DNA of 64,000 bases from Mycosarcoma maydis. Its lineage: Eukaryota > Basidiomycota > Ustilaginomycetes > Ustilaginales. The position numbers and the translations under genes were made by a program. Within the stretch, counting starts at the first letter, position 1. Each line of letters begins with the position of its first letter. The DNA lies in NCBI RefSeq assembly GCF_000328475.2, contig NC_026481.1:310001-374000 (forward strand). Reading direction: 5' to 3'. The notes under the pieces are model-generated. The model saw only the letters and a program-made list of their open reading frames with translations. It did no database searches and was not told where the DNA came from. Positions 21,101 through 27,376 of this stretch are shown here, one piece after another.

Positions 21101-21525
21101 CACTGCTCGACAAGGCTCGAGCTGCAGTCAGCGAGTTGAGGCTGCGCGCCAAGTTCGAACAGACCGACTTGCAAGATGCTCATCGATGGGCTGGGCTCAG
21201 CCAGCACCAAGCATGCTACAACACGTTTGTCAACATCTTGTTCGGTGATCAGCTTGACCAACATCTCGAGATGCACCAGCTCGACCTCGGTCACCCGCTC
21301 GATTACTCGCACCACTCGCAACACTCCACTCATGATCGTACACCTCCAAGCACGCCACACGTTGCTCTGCCCTGGCAACCAGACGTCAACCTTGATGTCG
21401 TCCTCAAGAATCATGCTGTCGATATCGCGATCAAGGCAAACACGAGCGTCGTGGCACAAGCTGATCTGCACACGCTAGTGAATCGGCTCGTACAACTCGT
21501 CCATGCTACGCTCGAACTCCTTTGA
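9181..21525 (+). CDS. sid2: Ferrichrome siderophore nonribosomal peptide synthetase
   Basis: A single 4114-codon exon encoding a multimodular NRPS that assembles the ferrichrome peptide from N5-acyl-N5-hydroxyornithine plus small amino acids. Adenylation cores (SGTTG/SGSTG) lie at residues 421, 1550 and 2644, each with the late catalytic Lys motif (SSAKIDR, LSGKADR, HNNKTDH). Thiolation signatures G(L/I)DS have their phosphopantetheine Ser at 835, 1982, 3054 and 3611. Condensation motifs lie at 1057 (HHSTYDA), 2190 (SHAIYDG), 3260 (HHALYDG) and 3818 (HHVLYDA). The order is A-T-C, A-T-C, A-T-C, T-C, ending just after the last C. Residues 1-240 look like a remnant of a C domain, as in other ferrichrome synthetases. 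The start ATG has a good context (CCAACATGT). It is divergent from sid1 and so probably co-regulated by iron through the GATA sites. Confidence 0.93.
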   Translation: MSVSKNAHAPFPDVTGLRTSGPDFSRVGPQCKLLRVQQSLHLDARAASSFSGQDLHLALLSAWCVILFHYGSHEATNIEVLHTSQHGHETLVELDFAEQRELVPFTPSQLAAFVHQARQQQLPAKDLDHGYAAFYQPSHTNEPSPHFQQLQLSSRPDISLALSYHLQGSAQLVLEMKAAPSVHSHQSAQLQLRQVAALLESYHSDTQQHALSVERFDWKLRASDNPNYQHLPDPNHIQDRHADRLETEFEYFAATTPDALALDFRFDLQDLKSTKWSYAEMNQRAEKVKHLLWSHGVGSASSDPQADHIVALYLEKSPETYLSFIGVLKAGAAWCPIDTDWPASRRQALLAKSNAKIVLTHDDKISEQLRHDLESQLVKDKGEITAIRLDQLDAELSQVQVVPPANANRSIQQLAYMIWTSGTTGLPKGVGIQHLAIIQAMRALRIYIPYGKDKIGTDQIRYLQYSAYNFDLSIMDCFYTWGLGGTICSCPRGVLLQDLVEVGNSLQPTHTLLTPAVMAMTERHRVPSLKVVISGGEKLSQVVADEWSKDCCLLNLYGPAEATLIAMNRRVPFGDRVKAPNIGVALPTVSCHALDKYDQIVIKGAVGELVLGGPQLARGYVGDPVKTADKFFPHPQLGRVYRTGDLVRQLDNQEFEYLGRIDDQVKINGIRIELLEINAAIKNSHDKIKDSETMAFSKKDNESEQQIINFSALPGGEPGQLLRTDQDAIAVARELQANAKDSLPSYMVPNLFVILSHFPRTSSAKIDRVALKNVLASFDQLDWENKLANEGDDDQVDPATAQAEACLRKWLAKLCNVDASKIGRKTPFTSVGLDSIRAMMFSKRVSEEGFAVSVLDVARFPTLKSLGEHLQSSGASSEERAKRAASFLADFDAAFRPVVSSWVKQRKADASAIQSILPCTPLQEGMLAESQRDSSSYRIQRQYRLASDCDQARLSKALIETVAHFDSLRTSFADVGSLDVGLHQREWPFQPHFLQIVWKSFTPLIEQLDVDDGSDAEQAILSAAKTKLDLDPFGTSPPVAFLFVKQALSRSLVVVAHHSTYDARSLGIFEDHVEAVYNRQKPPTSLQFSTALAQILPIDQTEAQRHADVWQKALSNYPRGEYASFPTLSLTRPSEADADQASLHQSRYLEANINWAKIESACRELGVSARPLVQTAWALVLSAFTESQHLILGDSVSGRTLSAELDLAYGPVLSTVPVPFMLRPEQKLGNLIKQMDDFQTSIMEAQHTDLGAIRRMLQVPPRESLFHSVFVLEPAPEQPEDIDSSQFRLSKMADLGVATEHVLGVEVLPASDGSVKLGLSWQKNIISEGFGGLILEQFDRSLTALCSSLDADVGSLLYCHPRSDQQASSFYSVTKPVSKQKCSSATFTGVASSLNKQAISDNSNAVEIYQDMADSPSSRKPAATMSYPELEQASNGVANLFRHLPRNSVVGVCLERGLESYIVPLAILKAGHAYLPLDATLPLDRKKELVKDSGAALIVASSKFTDFDSLTGVEMLGTDSRQFKDAVKDGKATVSVESRSDDVAFIIYTSGSTGKPKGCLLTQANLAAAVEGFYYNYEKEAPGSFESRARFLARSAEAFDVHLLEIFLSLRVGATIVTGPRALIHDDIAKTMSTLEVTHACVVPSLFFSKGKRIEPSVVPSLRVLIIGGEALTQDLCQIWGSEGSERPVVLNAYGPSEATIGNSVARVSKKSRPSNIGAPFPGTQYLVLKDVNGQLVPTLRGEPGELYIGGEQVAKGYLNRPDSSSFITYQGQQIYRTGDMVRLHPSDEAEYLGRIDGSQVKVRGARLELAEVDAALSASLNENLGTVGTAVTIHADHPKIEGAARLVSFFAQDCVRTKAQDSVDPGALLVQAPEAVKQSAELRRSVRARLPQYMVPSLVLALTYLPISPLSGKADRRLLKELYHSIDPSKLSTLSDKNESRQRELTDSEQTVAELVRSSVRLSSDVHLMHDLDLIMAGLDSLTVVTLANKLRKHGYDATVSSIMNEPTIEAIAGRRIDKLSSNETSDVEWKQTVSQLTDKVRSLPQYRGTQIETALPCVPIQVALVSQAVSDDRSTPRYITTISIDLSSNEFSADRIRNAWMTALSRHEIYRTVFAEVDRTLVQVVLSAESLTSNWSATSEPIPSPDSLADYHASTAKDIVANISSVPALRLKLWQGENGAPTLTLTCSHAIYDGDSIRMLLKEASDCLVTKSKVVPALPFQEAARCIVGDAEDEEAKQFWTTTLADFLPTTVPNLTGVRPEHNVSRGEELTIASHLSFTQLEKAARAAKVTIQSILVAAFAHLLGLYAGESDVTLGLVLSGRSIPVDGVESIHGPCVTTVPLRLTDARSNASSDLCKRAHQAVNAILPHQHVSLPQLMRWLDLSKAPFEALFSYLGQSERSSEKPYFSERASQMERDYSLALEVSAVGDAVNLHLAFDTRSMPAEQAKRMLCQYDGFLTVFTGTKRVDDDGKHLSILNKSCYVPTSANETIVARFTEHVKANPDAPAIVFASSMQEPPKVTSYAELDSLSTKIAFHLVHAAGPFVGVHLNKEGPELYATILAIWKAGKAYLPLDPSLPVERLSYMIESVGDCPVVASHSTKENLASFRCKVLDLKELVKPRSGAHELPSQNLDALCYLLFTSGSTGKPKAVQINQRALAGALYSWERILPFTRTSRFLQLASIGFDVCLIEMCMPLSLGFSIGTAPKQELLEDLTHSIKHLGITIADLPAALAGAVHPEDVRLEWLMSGGDVIDSRVVDEWNHAKRLLINAWGPTEATIGNTLGQVKRGATRNLIGGVYPSSSMFVLDENSTRILPSGAIGELAVGGPQLADCYYGREELTAEKFILLEDGTRVYRTGDLGRFLVDDTVECLGRIGSDRQVKVNGQRMELDEVCSVISAQAGVYDADVQYLKHPSMGSKQLVAFVAAAETQAKQGDMDVRDDDKAIDLCIRLEQEAAKRLATYMVPTHWIVMKHGLPLTHNNKTDHKALAAFYGRMDATLLRSLGAKREGAISSHAWTQSELKLRALVSDFCNVPQDQLARNTSFHRLGIDSISAIRLVKQLRTSGFTFSVADVLSTPNIAALADKQMQSSACSSDHAQPNEGLNEWIGQISSVAENEAWKWSSKDSLVSVLPCTPLQSGMIAQSLASAGGLYFHHHAFELQSTEKQHVVAAWRKLVERLDILRTTFHPVDGLHPWTQAVHSEVQPRIVQHSGSFQSCGLDAIDGQPSFQDEQAFRTPPFALHLWSQEGKLVVLISIHHALYDGSSLPQLLEDFEALITGNQAKLTSRLPFYKLVPSLLSQDEDVQHWVNALHAFQPTLLCKRSNKPSGAAVLLEKRLALTSQELESRCRAIGVSPQVLCNLTFGKLLAIESQTRDVCFGQLFGLLDLMPEADTCVGPAFNTTATRIRFQELDAPVSKLATTLQQANDAGRPHRRAALRDVQAKLGRGQLFDALFDYQRSYDQEDSKLRQIELQSDGTERAQYTLNVAFVQGPSQMSIVAKADGNRYDQKALEGVVYRLEHLLEHLSIRVEEPISVLPDVFGETAFPLHLAQVSVANGTSTSKASAQNSANQALSQDGSKLASIISQIAGIDEMELHGETRLSQLGLDSISAIRIASQARKAGLNLRMGEIVAGETINAILSARSQTNATKSSDHVNRNGRGNGHARVSLETAKRVAARLAIDFEQVERVLPVLPGQKLWLATWAQSQGGGGFSFAYRLAGAEADKVKETWQKLRQLQPILRTAFLVHHDGGASQVVLKADSVSAGSGFAEVQVERDAELTAKDVVGRRAAQGWPDLTSPPVELTLVGEIVVFSLHHVLYDAFSIEFLARDFGSLYNAGELVSSNQWPEVVEHIVEEQQRTRGDAQEYWCRALAPGSSGLLADRPGSTGEAWHVQHNAISLSSAVDVRIRKAGLTLAGVLLAAWSTLLSERMHDASPVFGLYQLGRSSSFESIDKVHGPLLNCLPIQLRGGSLLDKARAAVSELRLRAKFEQTDLQDAHRWAGLSQHQACYNTFVNILFGDQLDQHLEMHQLDLGHPLDYSHHSQHSTHDRTPPSTPHVALPWQPDVNLDVVLKNHAVDIAIKANTSVVAQADLHTLVNRLVQLVHATLELL

Positions 21526-21813
21526 TCGACGCACCAGAACTGTTACGTCGAAATCGTGAATGTCTTGTACTTGTAAACGACGTATCTTACATGCTCAAAT
21601 CAGTCTGCCGAATGCAGTGTGGCGTTGAGGTGTGTCCGACCGAAGTCGGCTCGTCGTGTGGTTGTCGCTGCGTCGATGAGGGCACGTGCGTGCGATGGAT
21701 TCGCGCGATATGCCGTTGTGATGATACAACAAAGAGACGCGTAAAGATGGATGTGGACGCAGGACGCGAATTACGAATGTGCCGAGATACGGCAGGTAGC
21801 ATCTAGTTGTTGT

Positions 21814-24800
21814 CTAGTTGTTGTCGTCGTGATCGCTCATGTCTTGCACGGTAGGAGATGCGGCCTCGCGCAGTTTGGCGAGCAGGGTCTGCGCCACCTT
21901 TTTCTGCTCGGCTTCGTCCGACTCTGTGTCGTCGTGGCCAGAGACGCGGTCGGCGAGTTGGAGCTTGCGTTCACCAAGCGCGTGAATGTCTTCGTCAATC
22001 GTCCCGCGACTGAGCAGTTTGACAACAGTAACCGGTTTCGTCTGGCCCATCCTGTACGACCGATCGGCAGCCTGTTTGTCGTTGTGCGGATTGAAATCTT
22101 GGTCGAACAGAATCACCCAGTTGGCAGCGATCAGGTTAATGCCCAATCCACCCGCCTTGGTCGACAGCAGAAACACGGTGATCGAAGCATCGTTGGTGAA
22201 TTGGTCCACCAACACCTGCCGATCTTGCACCTGCGTCGAACCGGTAAACCCGACGTACTTGACACCCATGTGCTGCAGACACACGCACAGGATATCGAGC
22301 ACCATGGTGAATTGGCTAAAGATCAGTATCCGATCACCCTTGGCTTGGATCTCGGGAATCAGCCGCTGCAGCGCTTGGATCTTGCCGGACTTCATCCACT
22401 CGGCTGCGGGCAGCACGTGCTTGCGCGTAGCCGGATACGACTGCGCCGAGAACGAGAGCTGCGCATCTGTGTTGATCCGAAGATCCTCCTTGACATGTTC
22501 AAAGCTGTAGTCGGCATAATCGGGCTCCTTCATCAGATCGCGTGCCATGGCATCGATCTTGGCTTCATCGAACAACCGTCGCGACAACAGAGGATGGTTG
22601 GCCGCTTTGCGCAGCTCCATCAGCACGTGGCCGCTCTCCTTGCTCGAGCTTGTCGCTGCGCGTGAGCGTGCGCGAGTCGTCGCCGCTTCCGCTTCCGCAG
22701 CAGCGACGCGCTTGGTCTTGGCTACAGCCTCGGCGTAGATTTTGCGTTGCATCGGTAGCATGTCGCAGTACTCGACACGGACTGTCTTGGTGGTCAAATC
22801 GGTAAGCACCTTGTCCTTGAGCCTTCGCAACACAAACGGATGCATCATCTTTTTGGCGCGATCGACACGTTGCTTGGAGAGCTCGTTTTGCTGCCCTCCC
22901 GCTTTCACCTTGAAGATGGCAGAGAGTGCCTCCTCGGCATCGGCAAAATATTCAGGCATGATAAAGTTGAGAAGCGAAACTAGCTCTTGCAGGTTGTTCT
23001 GCAACGGCGTGCCAGTCAGAAGCAGACGCCAGTGCGTCTTGAGCTTGAGCAGCTTGTCGTACTTCTGCGACTTGCGATTCTTGAGGATGTGACCCTCGTC
23101 GAAGACGCACACTTGAAAGCCTCCTGTTCGGCAACCTGATTCGTCGCAGCCAGGCTTGCATTCGTTGCGACCGCAGCCACGTCGTCCGAACTTGCGCAGG
23201 AAGTTGTGATCCTGTGGTCCACCGGCTGCCATCTCGTAGGTGGTGAGGATCACTTCCAGATGAGCATCTTCGACAAGCTCCTCTCTAAGCTCAACACGGT
23301 CCTTCATGCTGCCATAGTACTTGCGTACGTTGATCAAAGGCGCGAAGAATCGGAACTCGCGATCCCAATTCTCCAATACGGAACTGGGAGCAACGACGAG
23401 ATGTGGCCCACGAACGCCCATGTCCTTGAGCTGCGCGAAAAACGCGATGACCTGGGCGGTTTTGCCGAGTCCCATCTCGTCAGCAAGGATACAGCTTGTC
23501 TTTTTGCGGTAAAGAAGGTGGAGCCAATTAACACCAACAAGCTGATAGTCCTTGAGCTTGACACCGTCGGCTAGCAGCTTAGGTTGCTCTTCGAGATAGA
23601 ACTTGTCATTGGAAGAGCCGCCTTTCTTGATCGAGGACAAGTTGAGCGTGCTCGAGGGTGTGCCTTCGCGCGAGGCTGCGATGGAAGCGTCGACTGATGA
23701 GGCAGTGAGCGCGGGCGTAGCGAACCTAGAACCATTCTGACTGGCATCGGGCATCCAGGAAGCCATGGCGTCGCTGAGCTCGCGTCCAATCGTTTCGCAT
23801 CTGGCGAGAACCTCGTCGACTTGATAGTAGCCAGCCATGAGGTCTTTGCAGTGATGAAAGAGCCTCGGTGTGACGCCCTTGGTCGACTTGCTGCCGAGCT
23901 TCTCTTCAATGTCGTCTGCGTCGTCGAACGGGCGGAGTGAGATGATGGTCTCGGCCTGCTGTGCATTGCAGTTGGTAGTGTCCATGAGAGCGCTGGCATC
24001 GGCAGTGTTGAACCACCTAACGGCGGCATGCTCTTGCTTTTCTTGGCGATCTTGGCCGTCCGAGTCGTCATCGTCTGAGCTGATCTGCTCTGTCTCGCGT
24101 GACGGCTTCTTGACGGGGACCAACTGTGGTGCAGTGGACTGTGAGGGCGTACGAGAGATGGACGGTGTCGAGGCTCTGGAACTGGGATTGCTAGAGTTAG
24201 ACGGCATTCTTGTTGATCGATTTGTGAGCGTGGTCTGGGTAGGGCGCTGAATGCCATTGGCGCTGAGCTTGAGGCTGACGGTCTTGGTGGTGACCACGCT
24301 GGGTCGCGATGTGAGCAGGTGCACAGCTCTTGGAATGTCACCGCGGGTCTGACGCAAAGCTGCGAGGATGCGTTTGGGCTCGAGCAGAGGTCTCTCCTTG
24401 ATGATGGCGCGTGCTTTTTGCTTGAGTTCTGCATCGGAAAGAGGTGCTGGAAGGCTGTTGTCTGCTGGTGGTTTGGTTGCAGGTCGAGTGGATGCTGCAG
24501 AAGATTGCCGATCCAGGAGGGTGGGCACCTCTCGAGCGTGATCGGCATCATCGTCAATGCCATGCTTGGCAGGAGGGCTACGTGATCTGTTGTGGCGAGG
24601 CCTATCTGCTGGCTCTTGGGAGTGGTCGCGTGATGGAGAACGTGCACCGCCACCTCGTACAAGACGACGCTTCTTGGGTTTGCGTTGCTCTTGGTCAGAA
24701 GACTCGGGCTCGCTCAGATCGGAGCTCTTGTCGGACTCGGCTACGTGGCGCTTGGCGTTGTTGGCGCCATACCTGAATTGCTCGAGGCTGGAGCGAAATG

Positions 24801-25134
24801 TGTTAGAGCTTTTGGAAGCATTGGTACTGTTGCTGTTGCTGTTGCTGTTGCTCGAGCTTGCATGGTGGTGGCCATTTGCACTTTGCTTGGAAGGCGAGGT
24901 GAAAGTGGTGCGGCTCATGGAAGAGCCATTGCCGGAGCTCATGGCCGAGCGGAAGCTCTGGTCGGGCCTTGTCGAGGCTGGAATTGGACGAGTTGGTGCG
25001 CCTGAAACTGGACTGGAGTCAACGCAGAGTATGCGTGGTGCTTGCGCCGAGATTGAAGGTGACACGTCCGCAAGACGGTGGCTGGAGGGGGTAGTAGACT
25101 CGATCGAATCGTCAGTGTGATAACCATTCGGCAT
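21814..25134 (-). CDS. Fun30/SMARCAD1-type SNF2 chromatin remodeller
   Basis: ATP-dependent nucleosome remodeller; this subfamily acts in heterochromatin maintenance and DNA-end resection. The start at 25134 (MPNGYHTDDS) gives 1106 aa; the frame is open to 25380 but that leader is not convincing. A disordered Ser-rich N-terminus is followed by a CUE-like helical stretch (ARAIIKERPLLEPKRILAAL), then the ATPase: DEMGLGKT at 552-559, DEGH at 679-682, and C-terminal lobe motif STKAGGLGINL with the QAADRSYRMGQ end motif. DEGH rather than DEAH and the CUE-like region favour Fun30. An unusual Cys cluster (C654, C659, C663, C668) sits just before DEGH. The gene is tail-to-tail with sid2, with about 290 bp between stops. 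No intron is needed. Confidence 0.9.
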   Translation of the reverse strand: MPNGYHTDDSIESTTPSSHRLADVSPSISAQAPRILCVDSSPVSGAPTRPIPASTRPDQSFRSAMSSGNGSSMSRTTFTSPSKQSANGHHHASSSNSNSNSNSTNASKSSNTFRSSLEQFRYGANNAKRHVAESDKSSDLSEPESSDQEQRKPKKRRLVRGGGARSPSRDHSQEPADRPRHNRSRSPPAKHGIDDDADHAREVPTLLDRQSSAASTRPATKPPADNSLPAPLSDAELKQKARAIIKERPLLEPKRILAALRQTRGDIPRAVHLLTSRPSVVTTKTVSLKLSANGIQRPTQTTLTNRSTRMPSNSSNPSSRASTPSISRTPSQSTAPQLVPVKKPSRETEQISSDDDDSDGQDRQEKQEHAAVRWFNTADASALMDTTNCNAQQAETIISLRPFDDADDIEEKLGSKSTKGVTPRLFHHCKDLMAGYYQVDEVLARCETIGRELSDAMASWMPDASQNGSRFATPALTASSVDASIAASREGTPSSTLNLSSIKKGGSSNDKFYLEEQPKLLADGVKLKDYQLVGVNWLHLLYRKKTSCILADEMGLGKTAQVIAFFAQLKDMGVRGPHLVVAPSSVLENWDREFRFFAPLINVRKYYGSMKDRVELREELVEDAHLEVILTTYEMAAGGPQDHNFLRKFGRRGCGRNECKPGCDESGCRTGGFQVCVFDEGHILKNRKSQKYDKLLKLKTHWRLLLTGTPLQNNLQELVSLLNFIMPEYFADAEEALSAIFKVKAGGQQNELSKQRVDRAKKMMHPFVLRRLKDKVLTDLTTKTVRVEYCDMLPMQRKIYAEAVAKTKRVAAAEAEAATTRARSRAATSSSKESGHVLMELRKAANHPLLSRRLFDEAKIDAMARDLMKEPDYADYSFEHVKEDLRINTDAQLSFSAQSYPATRKHVLPAAEWMKSGKIQALQRLIPEIQAKGDRILIFSQFTMVLDILCVCLQHMGVKYVGFTGSTQVQDRQVLVDQFTNDASITVFLLSTKAGGLGINLIAANWVILFDQDFNPHNDKQAADRSYRMGQTKPVTVVKLLSRGTIDEDIHALGERKLQLADRVSGHDDTESDEAEQKKVAQTLLAKLREAASPTVQDMSDHDDNN

Positions 25135-25385
25135 ATGTGGTTTTGCAGTTCGGGATGGCGGACGATGCGAGATCACATATGTTGCGCTAGAGCGCTTCTG
25201 CAGTTGAAAGTCAGGAATGCTAATTTGGTCGTGGCTGAACAGTGCACAAAGATGTGAATGGACCAAACAAGGATCGAGTAGACTGACGACTTCTTCTAGG
25301 GAAGGTTTGCAGTAATGAAGTAGTCGACTCGGTGCATCGGTGCATCGGTTGTCGGTTGTCGGTTGTCTGAACACAAGCAATGTGG

Positions 25386-25815
25386 ATCACGAATCACGAA
25401 TCACCAATCACTCACGACTAATACGAATCGTGAATCTCTCTCGTCTATCCAACGTCACCTAAGTTAATCACGAATCTCACCAATTTGTGATTTGTGATTC
25501 TGTGATTGATTAACCTAAAAAAGAGGGTTGGCCGCTTGATCTTCACGACGCGAAGGTGCACACACAGCAGGGCATTCGCGCTTCACGATCCACGAACCAC
25601 ATTCACGATTCACGATATTCGGTGAATTCGTGATAACTTAGTTACTCGCCTTCGGTCAGATACAGTCACAACTCACACTCGTGACTGTAACTCTCAGTGA
25701 CTCTCACGTCTTGGCAAATTCATGATTCGTGATTCTGTTTCGTGTTTGCTGTCGGAGAAAAAAAAAACAAATCGTGAATCGTGATTCCATCTTGGACAAG
25801 TCCTTTTTACCGCTT
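25386..25815. repeat. Dispersed CGTGAAT/CACGAAT heptamer cluster
   Basis: About a dozen intact or one-mismatch copies of the heptamers in both orientations, including doublets at 25386-25400 and 25763-25780. They occupy the upstream side of the SNF2 gene. The remaining 25816-26303 holds more single copies (for example a doublet at 26120-26138) and no gene I recognise. Confidence 0.8.
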
Positions 25816-26303
25816 TCGTATTTCACATATTTCACAGCTGCCCAAAAATTCATCACAGCTCAACGTGCAACTCTCACGACTCGTGACACTCATGTCGATG
25901 AGTGCTTCCGCAGGCACGCGACTTGACTGTCCCTCAACCGCGTTAACCATCCACGATCCGACCCAACCGTGAACCGTGAACCGTCGGAGAACCGTCGTCC
26001 GTGAACCGCAAACTCTGCCTTCACAAAATCCAACATGACAGTCTAACATCCGCATGGATTTTCAGTGTTCGCGTGATCACGCAAGTCGTGAGTTACCCTC
26101 ACCTCTGCCAGGCAATCACAATCGTGAATCGTGAATCTGAGAACCACCTCGTGCCTTTTCTTTTGTCACAGTTTCCAAGCTATAGAGACCATCCGGTGAA
26201 AGGGATTCGTGATTTGCATGCGAGCTCAACGCTCTTCTCGGGGTATATTGGAGCAAGCAGTCTGGCACGTCCTTCGAGTAGAGCACATTGGCTGTGTCTG
26301 CAC

Positions 26304-26885
26304 CTACAGCTCTGTATGCTTCTCGACGCCAGCCACAGGTGGACGTGTGGGCGTCCTCGTCGGTTCAACAGAGGGCTCCGCGTCTTTCAGCCCACTCCCT
26401 AGGTCGATCCAGACACCGATGCCTTGATGCTTGCCAACTCCAACGAAGAACCGCTTTGGGATCTGCAATTGTGATTCGCACCATGGTATCGAGAGACGGT
26501 AAAAGTTTTTGTTTACCTGTGAAGCAGCAGCCGTGTCAACTGCATCCTGAGCAGAATCCGTGCCATCACAAGGTCTCGAGAGTGGACTGAAGAAGCCGTT
26601 GCCTCCAGAAAAGCCAAAATCGAGCCAACCGTAGCTTGGACGCGGCACCGAAGTATTGAACAGCGATGGCGATGCTGATGAATTCGTCTGTGTCAAAGCA
26701 ACAATGGTAGAGTTGGGACCGTACCAGTTAGGTGATGTCGTGACGAGGCCGGTGAGGATCAGCGCGCAATACATGCATGGCTGTGAATGCAGTGCGAACG
26801 AAAAGAGAAACAGAACCAGGAACAACGGCGATGCCTTGGGGAACGGCAGCAGGAAGAGAGGGATCCACCACCGTAGGCAGTACAT
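26304..26885 (-). CDS. Hypothetical protein with hydrophobic N-terminus
   Basis: A 193-codon frame I do not recognise. It begins with about 45 mostly hydrophobic residues (FLVLFLFSFAL), which could be a signal peptide or membrane anchor. An Asn-rich segment with sequons (NST, NSS, NTS) and a Gly-rich stretch ending at a Cys (SPLSRPCDG) follow, then a Pro/Thr-rich tail. A GTAAAC donor and TTGCAG acceptor bound a 54-nt, in-frame, stop-free segment (VNKN...SQLQ), so it could be spliced or retained. The upstream 5' structure is also uncertain. It is divergent from gcn5. Coding status is moderate: composition looks protein-like and no simple repeat is involved. Confidence 0.4.
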   Translation of the reverse strand: MYCLRWWIPLFLLPFPKASPLFLVLFLFSFALHSQPCMYCALILTGLVTTSPNWYGPNSTIVALTQTNSSASPSLFNTSVPRPSYGWLDFGFSGGNGFFSPLSRPCDGTDSAQDAVDTAAASQVNKNFYRLSIPWCESQLQIPKRFFVGVGKHQGIGVWIDLGSGLKDAEPSVEPTRTPTRPPVAGVEKHTEL

Positions 26886-27376
26886 CTTGGCCGAAGTCGT
26901 CTAGCCTTGCGAGGCAATGTGATACGAGCAGCGATCGTCTGTGATGTATCGATCGCAATCGAGGAAGATGGAGCACAGCCATGTGAATCACGAAAATGCA
27001 GGTCAAGCAGTCAAAGTGCGTGGACCATCGATCTGCACAACGTGAACGGCTCAACATAGCCCGATTCAAAAATTGGAAATCGAACATCGGGCTGCCCCCT
27101 TCAACGCGACTCGGCAGCTCCCTTTAGCGGAGATCAACACCTGAACGCGATCTTTCTCGTTCATACCACCACCACATCGCTCGCTCATTCCATCGCCTCT
27201 CCACTCACCTTGCACAGGACCTCGTTCTGGATCGAGCCTTATCTCTTCGGCACATGCACTGTAGCGGCGCAAGATCAGGGCTCCCGAGTCGCCACACCCT
27301 TGATCCAAGCCGCACACACTGAGCTTCGCCACTCAGGCTATCCGAATGGTAAACTACTTATCCCAGCTTGTCCAAC
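26886..27376. other. Gap between orphan ORF and gcn5
   Basis: 491 bp presumed to hold the divergent promoters. I see no gene and no strong motif. ATG GTAAAC at 27346-27354 could be a minimal first exon of gcn5 (see findings). Confidence 0.4.

Noticed and set aside
23571..24662. 363-codon minus-strand frame overlapping the SNF2 gene
   Set aside because: Same strand but a different frame from the disordered N-terminus of the remodeller; Ser/Pro/Arg-rich and without motifs.
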